From contig NZ_CP035926.1 of the NCBI RefSeq assembly GCF_004214815.1, positions 1,116,001 through 1,180,000 on the forward strand: DNA of 64,000 bases. The letters are read 5' to 3'. The notes beneath the pieces are model-generated. The model was not told the origin of the DNA, did not search any database, and was given only the letters and a program-made list of their open reading frames with translations. The translations under genes and the position numbers were made by a program. Every line of letters begins with the position of its first letter. The stretch's first letter is position 1. This DNA comes from Aliarcobacter thereius LMG 24486 (GTDB lineage Bacteria; Campylobacterota; Campylobacteria; Campylobacterales; Arcobacteraceae). Of the stretch, positions 1 to 7,281 are shown piece after piece.

Positions 1-133
1 AATCTGTTTTTAAACATTTTTTATTACCATAATTATAGTGATACTCTAAATTAGTACTATATACTTTATTACTTGCAAATAATAGATTTGAACTTCCTAT
101 TAAAACGAGTGATAAGATAATTGATTTTTTCAT
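1..133 (-). CDS. Exported protein, N-terminal part only (runs off left edge)
   Basis: The minus strand is open from an ATG at 133-131 to the window edge, giving 44 codons. The product begins with MKKS, a hydrophobic stretch and LLFAS, which is a typical Sec signal peptide with cleavage probably after LFA. The mature part starts SNKVYSTNLEYHYN and is not a family I recognise. An AAAAGGGAG ribosome-binding site sits just upstream of the ATG. The palindromic site at 175-195, shared with the CRISPR operon promoters, lies about 42 bp upstream, so this gene may be co-regulated with the type III locus. Function is unknown. Confidence 0.7.
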   Translation of the reverse strand, partial: MKKSIILSLVLIGSSNLLFASNKVYSTNLEYHYNYGNKKCLKTD

Positions 134-174
134 TTTTTCTCCCTTTTAATTTGGAAGAATTCTAATATATCTTT

Positions 175-195
175 TTGACAGAAACTGTCGTTAAA
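175..195 (-). promoter_or_regulatory. Palindromic operator, copy 1 (TTGACA-N5-TGTCGTTAAA)
   Basis: The plus strand reads TTGACAGAAACTGTCGTTAA, with GACA and TGTC arms around five bases. The same site occurs at 6003-6022 and 16241-16260, each time upstream of a minus-strand gene of the CRISPR locus. Here it faces the exported-protein gene, with AT-rich -10-like sequence (TATATTAGAAT) between it and the start codon. The position suggests a regulator binding over the -35 region. The regulator is unknown. Confidence 0.6.
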
Positions 196-426
196 TTTAT
201 TTTATATAATTTTACCTCAAGAAAAAAATTAATTCTTAGTTTCGAAATTAGACTTTAGTCAAATCTTTATTTTAATTTCACCACCTGCTTTATTGATAGA
301 ATAGCTTAGAAGGAAATATTGCAAAGCAAGTATTGATAAAAATTCCATTTCTATAAATCCCCTCTTCTGAGTCCTAAAAATAGAATAAGCTTTAGCTTTT
401 CGTAATTTTTAGTGATGACTGAATTT
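196..426. other. Non-coding stretch before CRISPR array 1
   Basis: About 230 bp of AT-rich sequence lie between the operator and the degenerate end repeat of array 1. I see no open frame, RNA gene or hairpin followed by a T-run. It is most likely the leader-distal flank of the array. Confidence 0.4.
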
Positions 427-2897
427 GCCAAAGGCAAAAATAATCGGGTCATTGTTATTGAATAGTCTTAAAGGTTGCAGATTATTTCGCGAAAAGCGTC
501 TTAATCCCCTTAAATCGGGTCATTGTTATTGAATTTATAGACACAATCTATAATAAGCTTTTTGAAATAGGTCTTAATCCCCTTAAATCGGGTCATTGTT
601 ATTGAATATATAAACTTTGGCTCATATGCTAACAACGAGGATGGTCTTAATCCCCTTAAATCGGGTCATTGTTATTGAATAACTTTATGATAGTTGGTAA
701 CGACATTTGGCTTCAAGTCTTAATCCCCTTAAATCGGGTCATTGTTATTGAATGTGGTTGGAAGAGATATTTGGCTTCAAGCCAAAGTTAAAGTCTTAAT
801 CCCCTTAAATCGGGTCATTGTTATTGAATCAGTTTGTGAAATGTTAGATATAATTTGGTTATTATCGTCTTAATCCCCTTAAATCGGGTCATTGTTATTG
901 AATCTTCTAAATGATACTCAGTATGTCGTAGAAATCTACGAAGTCTTAATCCCCTTAAATCGGGTCATTGTTATTGAATTTATTAACGCATCTTCGACAT
1001 CAAAAAATTTTTTTGATACATTGTCTTAATCCCCTTAAATCGGGTCATTGTTATTGAATCTAGAGAAGAGACAATAAGGCTTGAAGAAAAATTTGAGTCT
1101 TAATCCCCTTAAATCGGGTCATTGTTATTGAATTTTTTCTCAAATATAATTAACGAGGATGCTTACGAGCAAAGTCTTAATCCCCTTAAATCGGGTCATT
1201 GTTATTGAATAAGTTTGATAGAAAAACTTTTGAGGCAAAGTTCAGAACGTCTTAATCCCCTTAAATCGGGTCATTGTTATTGAATGTATTAGAGCAAATA
1301 GCTAAAATTAATTTAAGCATGTCTTAATCCCCTTAAATCGGGTCATTGTTATTGAATAGAATTGGGAAGAACAGATTGCATTGCCCCTGATACAAAGTCT
1401 TAATCCCCTTAAATCGGGTCATTGTTATTGAATGTATGCAACAACTTGCATATCAAAAAGGATTCTTCGTCTTAATCCCCTTAAATCGGGTCATTGTTAT
1501 TGAATCCACAAAAACATAGGATAAATTCTATAAAAGTAGTCTTAATCCCCTTAAATCGGGTCATTGTTATTGAATAAGCAAATAGCTTACGCATTATCTT
1601 TTTCATAGTTGTCTTAATCCCCTTAAATCGGGTCATTGTTATTGAATTCAAAAAGTGTTAAAGATGAGGATTTATTCTCTTGTCTTAATCCCCTTAAATC
1701 GGGTCATTGTTATTGAATAAGATTTATATCTTCTTTTAAAACTGCTGGATGAAGTCTTAATCCCCTTAAATCGGGTCATTGTTATTGAATAGAACTAAAA
1801 GAAATAAAAGAGGATTTATATCTTGTCTTAATCCCCTTAAATCGGGTCATTGTTATTGAATCGTAAAAGAAGCAAACTTCTTTTATGGAACAGATGTGTC
1901 TTAATCCCCTTAAATCGGGTCATTGTTATTGAATTTTCTGGCTTCCCTATATCTTCTGAGATTGTGGAGGGAAATGTCTTAATCCCCTTAAATCGGGTCA
2001 TTGTTATTGAATTTGATTGGAAATTAGCTCCTGAGAGCGAAGGGACATGTCTTAATCCCCTTAAATCGGGTCATTGTTATTGAATTTAAAAGGAAACCAC
2101 TGTTCTGTGGTTGTTCCTTTTGTCTTAATCCCCTTAAATCGGGTCATTGTTATTGAATGGAGCAAACCTAGCAAACGGTTTGCAGGCTGTGTTCAAAGTC
2201 TTAATCCCCTTAAATCGGGTCATTGTTATTGAATTGGTTTAGAAAATTTAGGGTCTCTAAAAAGAGAGTCTTAATCCCCTTAAATCGGGTCATTGTTATT
2301 GAATGAAAGCAGTTATGGTTTTCCATTTTATTCATGGAAAAAGTCTTAATCCCCTTAAATCGGGTCATTGTTATTGAATGACATACAAACGAAAAGTTTT
2401 TTAGCCTATATGTAGGTCTTAATCCCCTTAAATCGGGTCATTGTTATTGAATCCTATGTCTCAAAGAGTTGAATCATGAAGATTCAAGTCTTAATGAAAG
2501 TGGGTGATTTTAGTGCCAGGCATTAAACTCAAAGAGTTGAATCATGAAGATTCAAGTCTTAATCCCCTTAAATCGGGTCATTGTTATTGAATTTGTACTT
2601 TGTGCAACCCTAATATTTTAAATAAAATCCAACGTCTTAATCCCCTTAAATCGGGTCATTGTTATTGAATTACCTGTAATAGTTGGGGCTTTTTTGGGAA
2701 CAGAATATTGTCTTAATCCCCTTAAATCGGGTCATTGTTATTGAATTGATAGAAGCAACTTTGCTAGTTATAATAGCATAGATGTCTTAATCCCCTTAAA
2801 TCGGGTCATTGTTATTGAATTTCCTATATCCCTGTTAATGTTAAAATCTGTTTATTTAAAGTCTTAATCCCCTTAAATCGGGTCATTGTTATTGAAT
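427..2897 (-). CRISPR. CRISPR array 1, type III-D associated, 33 repeats
   Basis: There are 33 copies of a 37-bp repeat that begins GTCTTAATCCCC and ends GTTATTGAAT on the plus strand. 32 are identical; the leftmost (427-463) keeps only its right-hand 22 bases. The 32 spacers run from 33 to 43 bp, apart from one aberrant 103-bp interval at 2453-2555. The degenerate outer half at the left end and the AT-rich leader plus cas genes on the right suggest that new spacers enter on the right and that transcription is on the minus strand, giving an 8-nt 5' tag ATTAAGAC. The plus-strand end ATTGAAT also resembles the usual type III tag, so polarity is not certain. Nine spacers carry inverted repeats of 7 bp or more. 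Confidence 0.97.
2453..2555. repeat. Aberrant array unit with duplicated tag-plus-spacer block
   Basis: Between two intact repeats (2416-2452 and 2556-2592) lie 103 bp instead of about 36. The order is a 35-bp spacer, only the first 8 bases of a repeat (GTCTTAAT, 2488-2495), 32 bp of unrelated sequence (2496-2527), and then 28 bp repeating the earlier spacer. As a result a 36-bp block at 2460-2495 recurs exactly at 2528-2563. On the minus strand that block is ATTAAGAC followed by 28 nt of spacer, which is the layout of a mature type III crRNA. The spacer itself holds TTGAATC-ATGAA-GATTCAA. Confidence 0.85.
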
Positions 2898-3300
2898 AGC
2901 CATTAAATCCATTTTTCACAGCTAAAATAGTATTTAATCTTTACTTAAAATTACTATATACTCATAATGTATCAAAAAAGTTCGCAAATATATACCATTT
3001 TTAAAAAAGCAACTCTAGTGTTTTGACAATAAATTGTTAAAAAACTCGATTTTATGGACTTTTTCTTATAAAAAAAGTTCGCAAACCAAAAGATAAAAAA
3101 CTCAAAAATAGAGATTTTCTATTTTTTAGCTTTATTTAAGTTTCAGAAGTACCATAAAATGGCATTTTAAATCTTAAACAAAACTAAAAGCTCGCAAACC
3201 TATATATTAACTTTTATAAAACATAGGTTTGCGAACTTTTTATCTTGAAGTTTAGCTTAAAAGCCCTTAAATCAGTCAAAAAAAGTTCGCAAACTATTTT
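2898..3300 (-). promoter_or_regulatory. Presumed leader of array 1 with five GTTCGCAAAC elements
   Basis: This 403-bp AT-rich gap between the last perfect repeat and the cas2 stop codon has no gene. It contains GTTCGCAAA(C) at 2980-2988, 3077-3086 and 3285-3294, a one-base variant GCTCGCAAAC at 3190-3199, and an inverted copy GTTTGCGAAC at 3227-3236. The fourth and fifth copies form an 18-bp inverted repeat (3186-3203 with 3223-3240, one mismatch). A weaker relative of the CRISPR operator, TTGACA followed by TTGTTAAAA, sits at 3023. Possible roles are a leader element read by Cas1-Cas2, an operator, or the end of the cas transcript. Confidence 0.6.
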
Positions 3301-3576
3301 TTATATAAAATACTCTTTTTTTTCAAAAATTTCCTCCCTATTACAAAGCTCAAAAGATTTTGGAATACAACTCTCACAAAGATGATATAGTCGTAAACTA
3401 TCTGATTTTTTGTCTATTATTTCTTCTAAAGTTTTAACTAATTTATTAAATTTTGTTTTATTTAATTCACACTCAAAAACTGAATAATTTACTCTATATC
3501 CAAAGGCTTCTAATTCATCTGAAACTTTTTTTCTTCGTTTATTATTTTCTATATCATAAGTTATTAAATATTTCAT
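3301..3576 (-). CDS. cas2: Cas2, type III-D adaptation module
   Basis: This 91-residue protein begins MKYLITYDIENNKRRKK, the first beta strand of the Cas2 ferredoxin fold with the conserved aspartate (YDI), followed by a helix and a VNYSVFECEL strand. Length and pattern fit Cas2. With Cas1 it forms the spacer integrase. It lies 32 bp downstream of the rt-cas1 stop codon on the same strand, next to array 1, so it is almost certainly the partner of RT-Cas1. It differs clearly from the 118-residue Cas2 of the Cas9 locus. Confidence 0.93.
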   Translation of the reverse strand: MKYLITYDIENNKRRKKVSDELEAFGYRVNYSVFECELNKTKFNKLVKTLEEIIDKKSDSLRLYHLCESCIPKSFELCNREEIFEKKEYFI

Positions 3577-3608
3577 TTTTTTCTTTCTTATTAAAATTAA
3601 AATAGATT

Positions 3609-5843
3609 TTAAAATTTTCCTATAAATGGTTTATATGGAATTTTATTATCATCTATTGTTTTAGCTAGGCTATAACATTGTATTTGAATGATATTTTCTA
3701 CTTTTATAGACTCTTTTTTCCACATAGTATAACTTCCTAATTTCTCTTTTATATTTTTAGATATTAATTGTCTGGAAGCTTTTGTAAGAAGTCCATCTTT
3801 ATCTAGCTTTATTTCTATATCTTTGTTTAACATGGAGATTATTGTTCTATCTACAATAAAAGTTCTAAACTCTTCTATCATATCAAATGTAAGAGTTGGT
3901 TTATTTACATCTATTGAGTGAAGAAAAGAGATATTTAGACTAAGTCCTGCATGAACTAAATAGTGCTGAACTTTACCATATAGTATTGCATATGCATAAT
4001 TTAAAGAGCTATTTACAATATCTTTTGCTCCATAAGTAACTCTTTTTTCAAAAGGTATTTGAATAATTGCTCTTAAACTTTGCCAATATATAGCCGATAT
4101 TGATCCTTCATATCCCATAAGCTCTTGAACTGTTTTTGAATGTTTTATTTTTAAATTTACTATTCTTTCAATTTTAATGATATTATCAGTCAATATTTTA
4201 TGATATTTATTTAAGTATTTTATATAATTTAATTGATTTTTTGCTTTTCCAAAAATAAACTGTTTTGCTAATTCTATTTGAAAATCTGTATTTAAAATTT
4301 TTGATTGTTTATTTATATTTTGAGCAACAGCTGTTTTATTAGTAATTAAAGAGGCATAAGAGATTGAATCACGATTTATAAAATCTATTGTGATTTTATT
4401 TTGTGTACATCTTTTTATAATGTTAGTAGATAAAAGTATTCCTTCTCCTTCTAAAATAATCCTATTTACTTTGTCAATGGCAAAACTATTTTGAATTTTT
4501 CCATACTCTTTTACAACAAACTTGTTTTTTGAGATACCTAGGAACAAGCCTTGTTGAGCTATATGTATAGTAGAATCATTTGCAAATTTTTTTGCATAAG
4601 TATTCTTTTTTTTATCTACTAAAGTTTTTGTCTCTTTATATGATTTATTTGCTAGATATTGTTCAAAGGCTTTTGCTATTATTAAATCTATTTTGTCTTT
4701 TATCTCTACATCATCAAATAATAGATCTAATTTAAGATGTTCTAAAAAGATCCTAAATTGTTTTTTAGTAATAATAATCTTATTTTCTTTATTTATATAT
4801 ACTTTATGTGAAGTTGATTCTATAACTGCATCTTTTAATAGTTGATGTTGAGTAGAATTTGGTATTATAATTTTCAAATAGTAGTTTTTTAAAGTATATA
4901 GATAAATATTTAACTCTTCTATAAACTCTTTTAAAGTTGTTCTTCTTTTTGACATCTGTATTATATTTGAGATAGTTTTTTGAAGTCGTTCATTATCTAC
5001 AAATCTATTTTTACCTACAAACTCCACTCCTAAAAAACTAAATCCATCTTTTATATGAGAGATATATGTTTTATCTAAATTCAAAGACAAATCAATACTT
5101 TTTAAAAACAATTCAAGCTGTTCTTGATACTCTATAGCTTTTTTTTCATCTTCTGTAAGTATTACAAAATCATCTGCAAACCTTACAAAAGCTATATTTT
5201 GTTTCTCTAAAAATCTATCCATAAGATCTAAATATATATTTGATAATAATGGGGATAAAATATCTCCTTGATGAACTCCTAAATTATGCTCTATAAAATC
5301 ATGTTTTTTAAATGATCCTGTTTGTATAAAAAGTGCAATCAATCTAATAATTCTTTTATCTTCAATTTGTCTTTCTAATATTTTTAATAGTTTTTCATGA
5401 TTTATATTTTCAAAAAAATCTTTTATATCTGTTTTTAAAATCCAATGATTTTTTTCTTGAATCAAATTCACAACTCTATTTACAGCTTTTAATGTAGATT
5501 TTCCTTTTCTATAAGCATATGATTTATCACTAAATGTATTATCAAAATAGTCGTTTAAAGATATGTATAAAGTTTTTTGAATAATCTTATCTTTCAAACT
5601 ACTCAATGCTATTGGTCTTTTTTTAGAGCTGTTTTCTTTTTCAATTTCTATTTTTTTGAGTGGTTCTGGAGAGTATTTATTATTAAAAATAAGTTCTATA
5701 ATATTTTGAAGATTTTTTGTAAGTTCTTTATTAAATTCTTCATATGAAACTTCATCTATTCCCTTTGTAGTTGAAGAAATTTGTAAATATGAAGATTTTA
5801 AATTCTCTTTTGTAAATATCTCTTCTAAATGTTTAATAAACAT
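3609..5843 (-). CDS. Reverse transcriptase-Cas1 fusion (RT-Cas1)
   Basis: I take the ATG at 5843-5841 (744 residues), because it follows AAGGA and overlaps the end of a small ORF; the open frame also has an upstream TTG at 5915 with no good ribosome-binding site. Residues about 1-280 are a group II intron-like reverse transcriptase: TDIKDFF near 138, QGDILSPLLSN near 192 and the catalytic FADD near 222. Residues about 425-744 are Cas1, with the metal-binding glutamate in GYEGS (about 579), histidine in YLVHAG (about 631) and aspartate in TFDMIEEF (about 654). No Cas6 domain is fused. RT-Cas1 fusions are known to take up spacers from RNA. All catalytic residues appear intact. Confidence 0.95.
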   Translation of the reverse strand: MFIKHLEEIFTKENLKSSYLQISSTTKGIDEVSYEEFNKELTKNLQNIIELIFNNKYSPEPLKKIEIEKENSSKKRPIALSSLKDKIIQKTLYISLNDYFDNTFSDKSYAYRKGKSTLKAVNRVVNLIQEKNHWILKTDIKDFFENINHEKLLKILERQIEDKRIIRLIALFIQTGSFKKHDFIEHNLGVHQGDILSPLLSNIYLDLMDRFLEKQNIAFVRFADDFVILTEDEKKAIEYQEQLELFLKSIDLSLNLDKTYISHIKDGFSFLGVEFVGKNRFVDNERLQKTISNIIQMSKRRTTLKEFIEELNIYLYTLKNYYLKIIIPNSTQHQLLKDAVIESTSHKVYINKENKIIITKKQFRIFLEHLKLDLLFDDVEIKDKIDLIIAKAFEQYLANKSYKETKTLVDKKKNTYAKKFANDSTIHIAQQGLFLGISKNKFVVKEYGKIQNSFAIDKVNRIILEGEGILLSTNIIKRCTQNKITIDFINRDSISYASLITNKTAVAQNINKQSKILNTDFQIELAKQFIFGKAKNQLNYIKYLNKYHKILTDNIIKIERIVNLKIKHSKTVQELMGYEGSISAIYWQSLRAIIQIPFEKRVTYGAKDIVNSSLNYAYAILYGKVQHYLVHAGLSLNISFLHSIDVNKPTLTFDMIEEFRTFIVDRTIISMLNKDIEIKLDKDGLLTKASRQLISKNIKEKLGSYTMWKKESIKVENIIQIQCYSLAKTIDDNKIPYKPFIGKF

Positions 5844-5961
5844 AATCCTTTTTTTTCCTACTATATACTTTTTTACTAGGTTTGATTCTAGTTGTTGGTT
5901 TAAAACCCCAAACAATTCTTGTTTTTATTTCATTTGTTTTTATTGTTAAAGTTGTTTTCAT
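5833..5961 (-). CDS. Small basic protein (42 aa) overlapping rt-cas1 start
   Basis: An ATG at 5961-5959 is preceded by AAAAAGGAATTATCT, a good ribosome-binding site, and opens a 42-codon frame ending TAA at 5835-5833. The rt-cas1 ATG lies inside its last codons in another frame, so the two genes overlap by 11 bp and are probably translationally coupled. The peptide is strongly basic (MKTTLTIKTNE at the start; GFKPTTRIKPSKKVYSRKKK near the end) and could bind nucleic acid. It is the first gene after the operator-promoter at 5980-6022. I do not recognise a family. It could instead be only a leader peptide setting rt-cas1 translation. Confidence 0.55.
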   Translation of the reverse strand: MKTTLTIKTNEIKTRIVWGFKPTTRIKPSKKVYSRKKKDYVY

Positions 5962-5974
5962 AGATAATTCCTTT

Positions 5975-6022
5975 TTATTTTTGAGGATTATATATGAAAT
6001 TCTTGACAATATATGTCGTTTT
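5975..6022 (-). promoter_or_regulatory. Operator copy 2 and promoter of the rt-cas1 unit
   Basis: TTGACAATATATGTCGTTTT at 6003-6022 (plus strand) has GACA/TGTC arms around five bases. Downstream on the minus strand a TATATAAT -10-like box is followed by the AAGGA site of the 42-codon ORF. The gap after the CARF-HEPN stop codon at 6021 is the only real break in the minus-strand operon, so the adaptation genes probably have their own regulated promoter here. Confidence 0.6.
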
Positions 6023-7265
6023 ATCTTTTATTTATAACTTGAGTTTCATATTTAAATATAAGATTTTTTACTTCTTTATTTATATCTTGAAAAGATTTGA
6101 CAGAGTTTGCATGTGCTAGATCATTTCTTTTATTGTTTATTTCTTGTAGCAATGTTTTTATATTTAAATTTTTATGTGTATTCTGAAGTAATTTATATTC
6201 ATTTTGATTTATTATATATCTATTAACTTGTTTATTATCTTCATAGTTTTTATATAAATTCTTTAATAAATTTCCCAAATGATATATATAACTATCTTTT
6301 TTTGTTTTTTTAAAATCCTCTTCTAGTTTTTTATAAATATCTCTATTTTTTGTTTGAATATCATAAATAATATATAAAACTGTACTTTCATATAAAAGAG
6401 ATAGACTTAGAAGAATATAGTTTTTTTCAAATAGATCTTTTGATAAATTATAATAGAACTCATACATTTTATTTTCATCAAATTTCATAAGCCTTTCTAT
6501 AACTTTTTTTAGTTTTTTAGATTGAGTTTTAATTGAAATATCTTCTATTTTGTCCAACTCATCTATTAGTTTTTTTGAAGTTTTAAAAAGATTTCCAACA
6601 TTTAATGCCATTAAATCATTTGAAAAGTCATTTAACTCTTTTAAAAGCTTTTCATAATCTTTTGATTTTATATGACTTGCAACGGTGTAGTTTTTTTCAA
6701 ATGTTGTAAGTACAAAAGAGATATTTGCTAGGTCTAGATATTTTTTCAAATCTATTATCTCATACTCTTTAAACTTTTTTATCTCTTTTGCAAAAAGTAT
6801 TTTAGATATTTTAGAGGTATCTTGGAAATTTTGGATTATTAAATCTACAATCATCAAAATAGGTAAGTGTCTAAAACCGTGTGAAACATCTACTATTACC
6901 TCATCATAAAAGCTTATAGATTCATTAATGATTTTAAAAACATCTTCAAAATTCTTATCATCTTCTATAAAGCAAGATTCTTTAAAATTATTAAAAGACA
7001 AAGCCTCTTTTTTTAAAACTTTAATATTTTCTTCTTTTGCCTCTTTTGTAAAAATGGGAACTATATCAAAGTTTTTTGAATACTCTTTTATAAGAAGAGG
7101 GAAAGTACTAAAATCCTCTTTTATTAGTTCTTTTCTATCCTCATAATAGTAATTTGCTTTTTCATGTCGGTCATCTCCACCAATTAATCCTAAAATAGTA
7201 ATAACAGCTTTTGTTTTTTCTATCTTATTTTGTGAATTTAATTTTTTAACAATTTTTAATCCCAT
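6021..7265 (-). CDS. CARF-HEPN ribonuclease (Csx1/TM1812-like, TIGR02221 type)
   Basis: This 414-residue protein has an N-terminal Rossmann-like CARF domain: strand AVITILGLIGGDD, then the signature VDVSHGFRHLPI near residues 121-132 typical of TM1812/Csx2-type CARF proteins. The helical C-terminus ends in a HEPN domain with RNDLAH near residues 380-385, matching the RNase motif Rx4-6H. The family binds cyclic oligoadenylate made by Cas10 and then cuts RNA without sequence specificity. It is the last gene of the interference operon, 16 bp after the large RAMP gene. The ligand size cannot be read from sequence. Confidence 0.88.
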   Translation of the reverse strand: MGLKIVKKLNSQNKIEKTKAVITILGLIGGDDRHEKANYYYEDRKELIKEDFSTFPLLIKEYSKNFDIVPIFTKEAKEENIKVLKKEALSFNNFKESCFIEDDKNFEDVFKIINESISFYDEVIVDVSHGFRHLPILMIVDLIIQNFQDTSKISKILFAKEIKKFKEYEIIDLKKYLDLANISFVLTTFEKNYTVASHIKSKDYEKLLKELNDFSNDLMALNVGNLFKTSKKLIDELDKIEDISIKTQSKKLKKVIERLMKFDENKMYEFYYNLSKDLFEKNYILLSLSLLYESTVLYIIYDIQTKNRDIYKKLEEDFKKTKKDSYIYHLGNLLKNLYKNYEDNKQVNRYIINQNEYKLLQNTHKNLNIKTLLQEINNKRNDLAHANSVKSFQDINKEVKNLIFKYETQVINKR

Positions 7266-7281
7266 TTTTACCCTTTAGTCT

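Noticed and set aside
1850-2083. Open frame within CRISPR array 1
   Set aside because: It is read through repeats and spacers (NRVIVIEF recurs) and has no ribosome-binding site.
5300-5843. Group II intron carrying the RT
   Set aside because: The RT is fused in frame to Cas1 and no intron RNA domains or splice ends are visible.
5844-5915. Longer RT-Cas1 starting at TTG 5915
   Set aside because: No ribosome-binding site; the ATG at 5843 has AAGGA and overlaps the small upstream ORF, and RT similarity begins there.
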